A stretch of 64,000 bases of DNA, from contig JBOEGW010000008.1 of the NCBI GenBank assembly GCA_050633625.1, positions 62,001 through 126,000 of the forward strand, read 5' to 3'. The first letter of the stretch is position 1. Every line of letters starts with the position of its first letter. The notes beneath the pieces were generated by a model, which did not search any database, was not told the DNA's origin, and was given only the letters and a program-made list of their open reading frames with translations. The translations under genes and the position numbers were made by a program. Origin of the DNA: JBOEGW01 sp050633625 (lineage in GTDB: Bacteria; Pseudomonadota; Alphaproteobacteria; Rhodobacterales; Rhodobacteraceae). Below are positions 8,721 through 17,624 of this stretch, in pieces.

Positions 8721-8927
8721 ATGGGAAAACCCGCACAAAACCTCTGGACCAAAGCCAAAACCTTTGGTCGCGATGAGCATGGCGCAGTCACTGTTGATTG
8801 GGTTGTTCTGACAGCGACGCTGATCTTCATGGGGATCGCTGTCGCCTTTTACATGGCGACCGCTGTGCCCGAAGTTGGCGATAAAGTTGGCGATTACATG
8901 AGCGAAATGACGGTCGGTCCTGAATAA
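8721..8927 (+). CDS. Flp/Tad-type pilin-like small protein, 68 aa
   Basis: A short protein with a basic N-terminus, then RDEHGAVTVDWVVLTATLI at about residues 18-36, and one hydrophobic helix to about residue 45. This leader, with an acidic residue just inside the hydrophobic stretch, resembles Tad/Flp pilins and TadE-type proteins in Roseobacters. No tad assembly genes occur in the window, so it is either a stray pilin or part of a distant system. Function is inferred only from the leader. Confidence 0.65.
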   Translation: MGKPAQNLWTKAKTFGRDEHGAVTVDWVVLTATLIFMGIAVAFYMATAVPEVGDKVGDYMSEMTVGPE

Positions 8928-8949
8928 GGCGCCCGCCGAATTCGCGCCT

Positions 8950-9699
8950 TTATCGACGCCGTTTCACGGTTGGAATCGAGCTGCTTTGAAACCTGTACTG
9001 CGCATCGGGATGCGGAGGGTGCCCATGCGTGCGCGCCCAAAAGCGTGGCCCCCCAAGGGCGAACCATTTCGGCAGTACCCACAAAAACCCCACGATAAAT
9101 CCGCCAGCATGGGCCCAATGCGCAACGCCGCCTTCGCCAGACGGGGAGGCGGCGCCGTTGAACACCTGTAGCGCGAACCATGCCCCCAACATCAGCCAAG
9201 CGGGAAGGGGGAACACCTTGAAAATGATCACGATGATGAACAGGACATCGACACGCGCCTTTGGAAACAGAAGTAAATATCCGCCCATAACCCCGGCAAT
9301 CGCCCCGGACGCGCCAACCATCGGCACCGCGCTGTTGGGCGCTGCAATGATCTGTAGCAAAGCCGCGCCCACCCCCGACGCGACATAAAACACGCTAAAT
9401 CCAACATGCCCAAGCTCGTCTTCCAAGTTATCGCCGAAAATCCACAAGAACAGCATATTGCCCGCCAAATGCATGAAGCCGCCGTGCAGGAACATCGAGG
9501 TGATAAAGGTGAAATACCCCTGTCCGCTGGTAATGCGCGCTGGCACCAACCCGCCCGTCATATAGACCTCGTTCAGCGCCGCATTATTGCTGAGATAGGG
9601 CAGATAAAAGAACAAAAACGCCAAAATATTCACGGCAATCAACGTGTAGGTCACATAGGGCGTGCGCTCAGAGGGGTTGTGATCGCGAATAGGGAACAT
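8950..9699 (-). CDS. Rhomboid-family intramembrane serine protease, 249 aa
   Basis: Cleaves membrane proteins within the bilayer. The helix with VGASGAIAGVMGG carries the catalytic GxSG serine (about residue 133). WAHAGGFIVGF carries the catalytic histidine (about residue 205). MFLHGGFMHLAGNMLFL is the typical helix 2 with HxxxN. Six hydrophobic segments are visible. ATG 9699 gives the standard N-terminus MFPIRDHNP; a GTG at 9714 is an alternative. The C-terminal basic tail is cytosolic. Confidence 0.93.
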   Translation of the reverse strand: MFPIRDHNPSERTPYVTYTLIAVNILAFLFFYLPYLSNNAALNEVYMTGGLVPARITSGQGYFTFITSMFLHGGFMHLAGNMLFLWIFGDNLEDELGHVGFSVFYVASGVGAALLQIIAAPNSAVPMVGASGAIAGVMGGYLLLFPKARVDVLFIIVIIFKVFPLPAWLMLGAWFALQVFNGAASPSGEGGVAHWAHAGGFIVGFLWVLPKWFALGGPRFWARTHGHPPHPDAQYRFQSSSIPTVKRRR

Positions 9700-9884
9700 G
9701 CCCTCTAGGAGCACAGGCGCAGCGCAAAGGTCAAGCGCCTAACACCTGAGGACGGTCCATTATGGCGATCTTTCGTGGCGCTTTCTTGTTTTGGCGCAAG
9801 ACGTTCGATAGCTCACAAGAGATCGGATTTTCGCAAGACATGCCCTTTTCTCTCCCACGCCCATCCGCTAGGGTCGCGCCGCTG

Positions 9885-9930
9885 GCCCGCGTGGTGGAAT
9901 GGTAGACACAGGGGACTTAAAATCCTTGAG
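9885..9930 (+). pseudogene. 5' half of a tRNA-Leu (TAA anticodon)
   Basis: The sequence starting GCCCGCGTGGTGGAATGGTAG is a leucine tRNA acceptor strand and D-arm. It continues through an anticodon arm GGGGA-CTTAAAA-TCCTT (TAA). After about 9930 no variable arm, T-arm or 3' acceptor strand matching GCCCGCG follows. An intact tRNA-Leu(TAA) of different sequence starts 100 bp downstream. The broken gene therefore looks like a recombination or integration scar. Confidence 0.8.
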
Positions 9931-10030
9931 TCTGTACGACAAAACGCATACGGAACAAGGCGTTGCAGCTATGAGACTGTTTTCAGGCCCGATATAGGCC
10001 CGAAACTGAGAATTGAAGACAACGCCAAAT

Positions 10031-10116
10031 GCGGGCGTGATGGAATGGTAGACATACCAGACTTAAAATCTGTTGGGCGTATGCCCGTGTGGGTTCGACT
10101 CCCACCGCCCGCACCA
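10031..10116 (+). tRNA. tRNA-Leu(TAA), CCA encoded
   Basis: Acceptor stem GCGGGCG/CGCCCGC closes exactly and is followed by A and an encoded CCA. The anticodon loop CTTAAAA gives anticodon TAA. The long variable arm TGGGC-GTAT-GCCCG is the class II feature of leucine tRNAs, and the T-arm is GTGGG-TTCGACT-CCCAC. The anticodon-stem and acceptor sequences differ from those of the half tRNA upstream, so this is not a simple duplicate. Confidence 0.95.
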
Positions 10117-10232
10117 AATTACCTCGTATTATCAGGGTGTTGTGGGAATAGCTCAGCAGCTAATTCGGAGATTTTCTGGCGCACCTCGGCGCTGAGATAC
10201 TCGGCGCTAATGTTGCTTAGATAGCTAAGAGC

Positions 10233-10784
10233 ATGCTGGTCATTGGCTTCATACTCCACGCCACGTTTAATGAATGTAAGCCGACCTTGAGATTCGTCGA
10301 TAATTTGGCCCCACGTCTTGGCCTAAACTCGGATTTTTGGCTCATCAAGTTCAAGCACCAGTCCTCCGGCAAACCCGGCGCGGTTCAAACCATCGGTATC
10401 GCATCGGTTGCTGCGGCAACTATTGCCTTCATTGCAATGGACCGTAAGATCGAGCGGATTAGAGAATTTATCAATGAACGAAATGAGGCTGATCTGTCGG
10501 CCGAAGAGCAGTTAGACGAGATTAGCAACGCAAACATTTTGGATTTACTCAGGGAAAGCTTGATGAATAATCGTGATAAAAACGTGCTCAAATATTATCG
10601 GACGACAGACACTTTGTTGGTCGTCATTCTTGTGCCGCTCGCATATTTCACGGGCGCATTCCAAGCAGATGAGACGTCAATCGCAACGCTCCTTGCATTG
10701 TCGATCGGTGGCTATGTTTCCTGCATGCTCGTCGCATTTGCATTTGTCAAAATCTTTGGCGGGTGGCTACCAGAGGATGGCTAA
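10233..10784 (+). CDS. Hypothetical membrane protein, up to 183 aa
   Basis: No family recognised. Residues about 52-69 (ASVAAATIAFIA) and two segments in the C-terminal third (TLLVVILVPLAYFTGAF and LLALSIGGYVSCMLVAFAF) look like membrane helices. They are separated by an acidic, charged middle region (about 70-125) that could be coiled. The first ATG is used, but no good ribosome site supports it and the true start may be later. Codon use is less GC-rich than in the flanking housekeeping genes, in keeping with acquired DNA next to the disrupted tRNA-Leu. Confidence 0.5.
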   Translation: MLVIGFILHATFNECKPTLRFVDNLAPRLGLNSDFWLIKFKHQSSGKPGAVQTIGIASVAAATIAFIAMDRKIERIREFINERNEADLSAEEQLDEISNANILDLLRESLMNNRDKNVLKYYRTTDTLLVVILVPLAYFTGAFQADETSIATLLALSIGGYVSCMLVAFAFVKIFGGWLPEDG

Positions 10785-11230
10785 GGTGGGGCTGTTGCAA
10801 TAGTCTGACGAGCGGAAGTTGATGCCCTGTATGTCCTGGGCCGTTTAAGGGCGGCATTGGTGTGTCCGGATAGGAAACCTTTAGAAACGCAGATGGACGT
10901 CTGCGGGATAGGGCGTTCGCATCAGCGCTAGCAGCGGGAAACACAGTAATCGACAATGTAACCGGTAGAGCCGGTCCTCAATCAAAAATTGGGCGCGGTT
11001 TCCCAATCGGCCGTGCGCTCATTGTGACAGGCATCGCTTTATAGGACCACGGCCAAAGGCGCTTGGAGATGATTGAGCACCTTCTTGAAATCGCTTATTG
11101 CGATGGCCGCGCCACAGAAGCGCAATACATGGTGGTTTTTGAGGATATGGCCCCAGACCGTGCTGATCTTGAAAAATACTGGGAATTAAAGGACATAAAC
11201 ATGATGCGGCAGATCATTTTTTGGATTTTG
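10785..11230. other. Stretch without a supported gene
   Basis: No open frame here looks like a known protein. A short frame at about 11069-11374 on the + strand begins MIEHLLEIAYCDGRATEAQ and ends in a low-complexity serine/threonine stretch. It could be a fragment of a gene but has no clear ribosome site and runs into the remnant described next. The region is best read as decayed DNA inside the tRNA-Leu scar. Confidence 0.5.
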
Positions 11231-11478
11231 CTCCTTCTCTCACGCGGACTGCTAATGAACCACGCCGGGTTTGCCACGACGTCTAGTTCGGCCAGCCCTT
11301 CAGTATTGTCTTCAACTAAAGTTTGGAAATATTCGGATGTCAAATACGCCGTGAACCAAAATCCTCTTGCTTGAATACCTGCTGGTATCTCATGGAAGCC
11401 AAAACGACCTGCTAGGCAAAGCATAAGCTTGCGATCTATTCGCTTGTTCCACTCGACGATTTCTAGTTTTGCCTCGAT
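11230..11478 (-). pseudogene. Possible remnant of a nuclease-like gene (frameshifted)
   Basis: On the reverse strand one frame reads VIEAKLEIVEWNK and later FTAYLTSEYFQTLVEDN. The adjacent frame reads EQANRSQAYALPSRSFWLP over the middle part. Joined, they resemble the E-x-K strand, tryptophan helix and Q-A-x-R-x-x-A helix of small restriction-endonuclease-like proteins. That would mean at least one frameshift. The family assignment is tentative and rests on pattern only; no intact start or promoter is visible. Confidence 0.25.
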
Positions 11479-11481
11479 CAC

Positions 11482-11923
11482 GGAACCCGCTTTTGTGGAG
11501 CGGTGGGGCGGGGAAGACGCGCTCACAGCGACCCTCACCGAAATTGAACCTTCCGCCTTCACCAAGATTTCTGCCTTGGGGATCGAGGAGCAAAGGGTGC
11601 GTGTGCGTCTCAGCTTTGATGAGGGCCAAGTGATGCCGCCCCTTGGGCACGGGTATCGCGTTTATGTGCGCGTCGTGCAATGGCACTCTGAGGATGCGCT
11701 CACTGTGCCTATTTCCGCGCTCTTTCGCGAAGGCGACACTTGGTCGGTTTTCGTAAATGAAGGGGGAATCGCCCAGCTGCGAAGCGTCGAGATCGGCCAG
11801 CGAAATACCGATATGGCCGAGGTCTTGGCTGGAATTGACGCAGGGGAAGTCGTGATCACACACCCAAGTGATCGGATTGCGGATGGGGTCATGATCGTGG
11901 ATCGAAACACCCTCAATCCATGA
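11482..11923 (+). pseudogene. C-terminal remnant of an efflux periplasmic adaptor (HlyD family)
   Basis: The frame holds only the last part of a membrane fusion protein: VRVRLSFDEGQVMPPLGHGYRVYVRVV (barrel domain) followed by LTVPISALFREGDTWSVFV, RSVEIGQRNTDMAEVLAGI and the GEVVITHPSDRI ending (membrane-proximal domain). The N-terminal membrane anchor, coiled-coil hairpin and lipoyl domain are missing. The upstream 5' sequence is unrelated, so the gene was truncated by a rearrangement at about 11480. No transporter subunit follows it. It cannot be functional as it stands. Confidence 0.65.
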
Positions 11924-12098
11924 GCGTGAGACCAAATCGCCGCATCACGGTCAGTTGGCGATGCCGCTTTCATGGGCGGTTTGCCGCGAAAACGCGCCTG
12001 AAATAATTTTATCGTATGGTTGAAATCCTGGTCGCGATGGTGTTGGCTTTGCATCAAAGCAAAACAAAAACAAAGCCTGACAGGGAAATGGGGGTCTT

Positions 12099-13202
12099 TT
12101 GACCGACGCTAACACCAACGACGCTTTTGTCGTATTTGACCGTGTGCAGAAAAGTTATGACGGGGAAACGCTCGTCGTCAAAGACTTGAACCTTCAAATT
12201 GGTAAGGGCGAGTTTCTCACGATGCTTGGGCCATCAGGGTCCGGCAAAACCACGTGCCTTATGATGCTCGCAGGCTTTGAAACCGCCACCCATGGCGATA
12301 TTTTGCTCGGTGGCAACTCGATCAACTCCATCGCGCCGCACAAGCGCGGCATCGGAATGGTGTTCCAAAGTTACGCCTTGTTCCCGCATATGACAGTGGG
12401 TGAAAACCTGTCTTTTCCACTAGAGGTTCGTGGCTTGGGCAAGTCTGAGCGCGAGGGCAAAATCCGCCGCGCACTCGACATGGTGCAGATGGGGGATTTC
12501 ATCAATCGGCGCCCTGCGCAGCTGTCGGGCGGTCAACAACAACGCATCGCGCTGGCGCGCGCTTTGGTGTTTGAGCCTGAGTTGGTTTTGATGGATGAGC
12601 CGCTTGGCGCCTTGGACAAACAGCTGCGCGAACATATGCAATTCGAAATCACCCGGCTGGCGCATGAGCTTGGGATTACAACGGTTTACGTGACCCACGA
12701 CCAGACAGAAGCCCTGACAATGTCGGATCGGGTTGCGGTTTTTGAAGACGGCCGTATTCAGCAGCTTGATCCGCCGGCGATCCTTTATGAAGAACCCAAG
12801 AACAGCTTCGTGGCGCAGTTCATCGGAGAAAATAACACCCTAGAAGGGGTGATCACCGAAAAGGGGGAAGGCGATATCGTCACTGTGCGCCTTTCGGACG
12901 GCGAAATGATCAAGGCCAAGGCTGTAAACGTCAGCACAGTTGGCGAGAAAACCCGTGTCTCGATCCGTCCAGAACGTGTGGAATACAACAAAGATCGCAT
13001 GGATGAGGGCGCGCATACGCTCAAAGCCGAAGTGCTGGAGTTCATCTATATGGGCGATATTTTCCGCACAAGATTGCGCGTTGCAGGGAATGAGGATTTC
13101 ATTGTCAAAACCCGCAACGCCCCAGACCAAGAACGACTAAAACCTGGCCAACAAATCGAAATTGGCTGGCTACCAGATGATTGCCGCGCGCTGGACGCTT
13201 AA
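12099..13202 (+). CDS. Polyamine-type ABC transporter ATP-binding protein, 367 aa
   Basis: Supplies energy for uptake with the genes that follow. Walker A GPSGSGKTT is near residue 45, the LSGGQQQRIALARAL signature near 143, Walker B LVLMDEP near 163 and the switch VTHDQTEAL near 197. A C-terminal TOBE-type domain (about 240-365) marks the PotA/FbpC group. The start is a TTG (12099) placed after a GGGGG stretch. Order ATPase, binding protein, permease, permease on one strand indicates a four-gene operon for putrescine/spermidine or a similar solute. Confidence 0.92.
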   Translation: MTDANTNDAFVVFDRVQKSYDGETLVVKDLNLQIGKGEFLTMLGPSGSGKTTCLMMLAGFETATHGDILLGGNSINSIAPHKRGIGMVFQSYALFPHMTVGENLSFPLEVRGLGKSEREGKIRRALDMVQMGDFINRRPAQLSGGQQQRIALARALVFEPELVLMDEPLGALDKQLREHMQFEITRLAHELGITTVYVTHDQTEALTMSDRVAVFEDGRIQQLDPPAILYEEPKNSFVAQFIGENNTLEGVITEKGEGDIVTVRLSDGEMIKAKAVNVSTVGEKTRVSIRPERVEYNKDRMDEGAHTLKAEVLEFIYMGDIFRTRLRVAGNEDFIVKTRNAPDQERLKPGQQIEIGWLPDDCRALDA

Positions 13203-13267
13203 TCCGCTGGGCAACATACCGTTGTCGGTCTCACAGCCTGTGTGGGAGCGATGAAGCAAAGAGGGCA

Positions 13268-13284
13268 GGGCGCGCCCGGCGCCC
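13268..13284 (+). other. GC-rich hairpin before the binding-protein gene
   Basis: A 6-bp stem GGGCGC/GCGCCC with loop GCCCG lies in the 120-bp gap between the ATPase and binding-protein genes. It could shield the 5' end of a processed binding-protein message, which usually needs higher expression than the other transporter parts. This role is inference. Confidence 0.4.
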
Positions 13285-13322
13285 AACCTTGTGAACCTAT
13301 CCGGGCAAAATGGGAGATTTTG

Positions 13323-14411
13323 ATGAAACTCAAATCAATTCTTATGGCGACTGCATTGGCAGGCGTATCCTCGGTAGCCTTCGCTGAAAGCCACAGCGGC
13401 GGTGAAGTGACTGTCATGTCTTGGGGCGGTGCTTATGGCACGTCGCAAGAAGAAGCCTACAACAAGCCTTTCACGGCGGACATGGGCATCACTGTCAATA
13501 TGGTGGACGCTGACAACCCGGCGACCCCAATCAAAGCTCAAGTTGAAGCTGGCAATGTCACTGTTGACGTAGCCGACGTTGAGTTCTCTGACGCTGTTCG
13601 CCTGTGTGACGAAGGCCTGCTTGAGCCAATCGACGCCTCCATGTTGCCAGCAGCGCCAGATGGCACGCCAGCAACCGAGGATTTCGTTGAGGGCGCGTTG
13701 CAAGACTGTGCTGTCGCGAACATCGTTTGGTCCACAGTCGCCGCTTACAACTCAGAGAACATCGACGGCACGCCGATGACCATCGCGGATTTCTTTGACA
13801 CCGAGAAATTCCCTGGCAAACGCGGCTTGCGTAAATCGGCCAAGGCCACGCTTGAAATGGCCCTGATGGGCGATGGCGTACCTGCGAGCGAAGTCTATGC
13901 CTTGCTCGAAACAGAAGAAGGTGTGGACCGGGCATTTGCCAAACTCGACACGATCAAAGACGATATCGTGTGGTGGGAAGCCGGCGCGCAGCCTCCACAG
14001 CTTTTGGCCGATGGCGAAGTTGTGATGTCCACCGCGTATAACGGCCGGATCTTCAACGCCGCGATTGCTGAGAGCCAGCCTCTTGAGGTGATGTGGGACG
14101 GTCAGATCCTCGACTTCGATCTGTTCGTCATTCCAAAGGGCGCACCGAACCTTGAGAACGCGAAGAAGTATATCTCCTACGCGACAGATACGCAGCGTCT
14201 TGCGGATCAAGCATCTTGGATTTCCTACGGCCCTGCCCGTAAATCCTCTGGCGCGCTTGTGGGTCTGTACTCCGACGGCAAAACCGAAATGGCGCCTCAC
14301 ATGCCAACCGCCGAAGCCAACATGGGCAACGCGCTCGTGAACAACTTCGAGTTCTGGGTCGATATGGACGCTGAGCTGAACGAGCGTTTCAACGCTTGGC
14401 TGGCTCAATAA
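13323..14411 (+). CDS. Polyamine-type ABC transporter substrate-binding protein, 362 aa
   Basis: Periplasmic receptor. A classic Sec signal peptide (MKLKSILMATALAGVSSVAFA) should be cleaved before ESHSGG. The mature part begins with VTVMSWGGAYGTSQ, the PotD/COG0687 opening. It goes on through VDVADVEFSDAVRLCDEGLLEPID and the C-terminal YISYATDTQRLADQASWISYGPAR. GGGAG lies 6 nt before the ATG. The exact ligand (putrescine, spermidine, opine or amino acid) cannot be told from sequence. It is the second gene of the transporter operon. Confidence 0.92.
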   Translation: MKLKSILMATALAGVSSVAFAESHSGGEVTVMSWGGAYGTSQEEAYNKPFTADMGITVNMVDADNPATPIKAQVEAGNVTVDVADVEFSDAVRLCDEGLLEPIDASMLPAAPDGTPATEDFVEGALQDCAVANIVWSTVAAYNSENIDGTPMTIADFFDTEKFPGKRGLRKSAKATLEMALMGDGVPASEVYALLETEEGVDRAFAKLDTIKDDIVWWEAGAQPPQLLADGEVVMSTAYNGRIFNAAIAESQPLEVMWDGQILDFDLFVIPKGAPNLENAKKYISYATDTQRLADQASWISYGPARKSSGALVGLYSDGKTEMAPHMPTAEANMGNALVNNFEFWVDMDAELNERFNAWLAQ

Positions 14412-14477
14412 GAGCGGCCCTTACAAACCAGAGGCGGGCCGCGATTGGCCCGTCTTACACTTCGCGAAAGTACCCTC

Positions 14478-15764
14478 ATGGCCGACGAGACCGGACAACC
14501 GCTCACCACCGCCGATGGCAAGCCGCTTAAACTCGCGCTTGCGCGTGCGCAAAGCGCAGCCCGGCGGCGGGCGTTCATTTTGGTTGCTCCGCTTTTGGCC
14601 TTTGTGTTGATCACCTTCGTCGCCCCAATTGGGCAAATGCTGGAGCGGTCCGTCAAAAACGAAGGTTTCACCGTCCACAAGAATATTTCGACCGGGGAAA
14701 AGACCCCGATCATGACCGAACTCGGGGCGTGGTTCGATGATAATCCGCGTGGCACTGCGCCCGATGAGGCGGCTTTTGTGGCGCTGCGGGCGGGGATTGG
14801 TCAGCTTGATGAGCTGAAAGGTGCAGGCTCCGCAGGCACGCGGATCAACTACGGGAAATCTGGGTCACGCTCCATGTTTACCAAGGCCGCGCGCCGATGG
14901 GACAAGATGGAACCGCCTTATAAAGAAGCGTTTTTGGCGCTTGATGAAGATTGGGGTGACCCTGAGTTGTGGGGGGTGATGCGCAGCGCCTCCAATACTT
15001 TCACGATAGATTTCTATCTCGCAGCGCTTGATCTGGTGCGTGATCCTGAGGGCAGAATCACCAGCGTTGACGCGAAACGACAGGTCTATGTGAAGCTCTT
15101 TGTGCGCACCTTGTTCCTGTCGGTCTTGATCACCTTTTTGGCCTTTGTGCTCGCCTATCCGGTGGCGCATTTGCTGGCAACTTTGCCGCTCAAATATTCA
15201 AATCTATTGATGATCTTTGTGCTCTTGCCGTTTTGGACTTCGCTCCTTGTACGCACGACAAGCTGGATGGTTTTGCTGCAAGGACAGGGTGTTGTAAACG
15301 ATTTGCTGGTGGCGACGAATGTGGTCGCGGATGAGAACCGTTTGCAGATGATGTATAACCAAATCGGGACCGTGGTGGCGATGACGCATATTTTGCTGCC
15401 GTTCATGATTTTGCCGCTCTACTCGGTGATGCGGCCAATCAACCCATCCTATGTGCGCGCCGCGCGCAGCCTAGGGGCAACAAGCTGGACCGCCTTTCGC
15501 CGGATTTACTTCCCGCAAACCGTCCCCGGAATTGGGGCTGGAGCCTTGCTCGTCTTCATCCTTGCTGTGGGGTATTATATTACGCCCGCCCTTGTGGGGG
15601 GCGCAGATGGACAACTGATCTCAAACCTTATCGCCTTCCATATGCAAAAATCGCTCAACTGGTCGCTCGCCGCCGCCCTCGCCTCCATCCTGCTGTTCGG
15701 GGTTTTGGTGCTGTATTGGCTCTACGACCGGCTGGTGGGCATTGATAATTTGAAGTTGGGATAA
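14478..15764 (+). CDS. Polyamine-type ABC transporter permease (PotB-like), 428 aa
   Basis: Inner-membrane channel subunit. After a first helix (about residues 36-55) there is a long periplasmic insert of about 150 residues. Five further helices follow. The EAA loop, which contacts the ATPase, reads YVRAARSLGATSWTAFRRIYFP near residues 330-350. The insert makes it longer than E. coli PotB, as in many Rhodobacteraceae homologues. ATG 14478 (MADETGQPLT) is preferred over an in-frame start 11 codons earlier. Four bases separate it from the next permease. Confidence 0.92.
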   Translation: MADETGQPLTTADGKPLKLALARAQSAARRRAFILVAPLLAFVLITFVAPIGQMLERSVKNEGFTVHKNISTGEKTPIMTELGAWFDDNPRGTAPDEAAFVALRAGIGQLDELKGAGSAGTRINYGKSGSRSMFTKAARRWDKMEPPYKEAFLALDEDWGDPELWGVMRSASNTFTIDFYLAALDLVRDPEGRITSVDAKRQVYVKLFVRTLFLSVLITFLAFVLAYPVAHLLATLPLKYSNLLMIFVLLPFWTSLLVRTTSWMVLLQGQGVVNDLLVATNVVADENRLQMMYNQIGTVVAMTHILLPFMILPLYSVMRPINPSYVRAARSLGATSWTAFRRIYFPQTVPGIGAGALLVFILAVGYYITPALVGGADGQLISNLIAFHMQKSLNWSLAAALASILLFGVLVLYWLYDRLVGIDNLKLG

Positions 15765-15767
15765 CAG

Positions 15768-16688
15768 ATGGCGCTTCCTTCACATGCGACCCCGCTTGAG
15801 CGAACTTGGCACTACACCTACCTGTTTTTGTGTGGCCTGATTTTCCTGTTCCTGATTGCGCCCATTCTCGTGGTGATCCCGCTTAGTTTTAACGTGGAGC
15901 CGTATTTTACCTTCACGGAAAAGATGTTGAAGTTTGATCCGTCTGGGTATTCAATCCGTTGGTATGACTTGCTTTTGACCTTTGGCATGAATGCGCCAGA
16001 TGCGCCGCGCGACTGGAGCTGGTGGCAGGATGCTTGGGCAAATGCGAAATGGATTAGCGCGGCGAAAAACTCGGTCATTGTTGGCTTCTTTTCGACGATT
16101 TTGGCGGCCTTCCTTGGCACAGTCGCCGCCCTTGGCCTGTCGCGCCCGGAAATGCCCGGAAGGCGCATCATAATGGCGATCCTAATTTCACCGATGATCG
16201 TGCCGATTATCATCGTCGCAACAGGGTTGTTTTTCTTCTATTCCTCAATCGGAATTCAAAACTGGGGCATCCCTTACTTTGGCCTTGTATTGGCGCATGC
16301 GACCTTGGGAATTCCCTTTGTGATCATCACTGTCACCGCAACGCTCGTTGGGTTTGATCATTCGCTCACCCGCGCAGCCGCAAACCTCGGGGCGGACCCT
16401 GTGACGATTTTTCGGCGCATCCAAATGCCGCTGATTTTGCCGGGGGTCATCTCTGGGGCGTTGTTTGCCTTTGTGACAAGCTTTGATGAGGTGGTCGTCG
16501 TCCTGTTTATCGGTGGCTTGGACGAGCAAACGATTCCGCGCCAAATGTGGAATGGGATCCGCGAGCAAATCAGCCCGGCCATTTTGTCAGTCGCGACGAT
16601 TTTGGTGGTGATTTCGGTGCTTCTTTTGGCGACTGTGGAACTTTTGCGCCGCCGCTCCGAACGCCTTCGCGGAATTTCACCACAATAA
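15768..16688 (+). CDS. Polyamine-type ABC transporter permease (PotC-like), 306 aa
   Basis: Second channel subunit of the transporter. Six hydrophobic segments are visible, beginning at residues 15-38. The EAA motif region reads LTRAAANLGADPVTIFRRIQMP near residues 205-226, followed by the LPGVISGALFAFVTSFDEVVV helix typical of PotC. It follows the PotB-like gene with only three intervening bases, so the pair is translationally linked. The operon ends here, before clpP. Confidence 0.93.
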   Translation: MALPSHATPLERTWHYTYLFLCGLIFLFLIAPILVVIPLSFNVEPYFTFTEKMLKFDPSGYSIRWYDLLLTFGMNAPDAPRDWSWWQDAWANAKWISAAKNSVIVGFFSTILAAFLGTVAALGLSRPEMPGRRIIMAILISPMIVPIIIVATGLFFFYSSIGIQNWGIPYFGLVLAHATLGIPFVIITVTATLVGFDHSLTRAAANLGADPVTIFRRIQMPLILPGVISGALFAFVTSFDEVVVVLFIGGLDEQTIPRQMWNGIREQISPAILSVATILVVISVLLLATVELLRRRSERLRGISPQ

Positions 16689-16856
16689 TTCGCTCAAAAC
16701 CGCTGTTTTCCGGTCTGGCTCAAGGCTTTGTTAACCATTCTGGGGCATCCCAGAAAGGAAACGGTATTCCTGCCCTTGCAGCCCCCTGACGGCGGGACTA
16801 AGTTTCGTAGTCAAAGGGCAACAGCCCTCAAGTGTTAGAGGATGAGACAGGCGCTT

Positions 16857-17483
16857 ATGAACGATCCCATTGATACATACATGAATACGCTCGTGCCCAT
16901 GGTTGTTGAGCAGACCAGCCGAGGCGAACGCGCCTATGATATTTTCTCTCGGCTGCTTAAAGAGCGGATTATTTTTCTGAATGGTCCGGTGCATGACGGC
17001 ATGTCTTCGCTGATTTGCGCTCAGCTTTTGTTCCTTGAAGCAGAGAACCCCAACAAAGAAATCGCTATGTATATCAACAGCCCTGGTGGCGTTGTGACCT
17101 CTGGTTTGTCGATCTATGACACGATGCAATACATCAAGCCAAAGGTGTCGACGCTGGTGATTGGCCAAGCCGCCTCGATGGGGTCGCTGTTGTTGACCGC
17201 CGGTGAAAAGGGCATGCGATTCTCGTTGCCAAATTCCCGGATCATGGTGCACCAGCCCTCGGGCGGCTACCAAGGCCAAGCGACCGACATCATGATTCAC
17301 GCGCAAGAAACGCAAAAACTCAAAGATCGCCTCAATTCGATCTATGTGCGCCACACGGGCCAAAAAATGAAAGCCGTGGTTGATGCGCTTGAGCGCGACA
17401 ACTTTATGAGCGCCGAAGACGCCCGTGATTGGGGCTTGATTGACGAGATTCTTGAGAGACGCGCAGGCGACGACGAAGAATAG
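16857..17483 (+). CDS. clpP: ATP-dependent Clp protease proteolytic subunit, 208 aa
   Basis: Forms the barrel-shaped protease that degrades proteins delivered by ClpX or ClpA. The catalytic triad is visible: Ser107 in GQAASMGS, His132 in MVHQPSGG and Asp181 in LERDNFMS. Length is normal. ATG 16857 (MNDPIDTYMNTLVP) matches the family N-terminus; an in-frame ATG at 16842 has its GAGG directly abutting and is less likely. clpX follows 141 bp downstream on the same strand. Confidence 0.97.
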   Translation: MNDPIDTYMNTLVPMVVEQTSRGERAYDIFSRLLKERIIFLNGPVHDGMSSLICAQLLFLEAENPNKEIAMYINSPGGVVTSGLSIYDTMQYIKPKVSTLVIGQAASMGSLLLTAGEKGMRFSLPNSRIMVHQPSGGYQGQATDIMIHAQETQKLKDRLNSIYVRHTGQKMKAVVDALERDNFMSAEDARDWGLIDEILERRAGDDEE

Positions 17484-17624
17484 GCGGCGTTAGGCAGGGG
17501 GTAACCCCAACGACAGATTGGCATTGCGGGGGGCAAACCCCTGCATTACCTTTATGTGAAACGATGCGACCAAACGGCCTGAATGGGCCAGACAGGAGCG
17601 GGGCAGGGGCCTCGAAGTGCGACT

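Noticed and set aside
10233..10784. Membrane gene as a phage holin
   Set aside because: It is larger than typical holins, has a long charged middle region and no lysis genes nearby.
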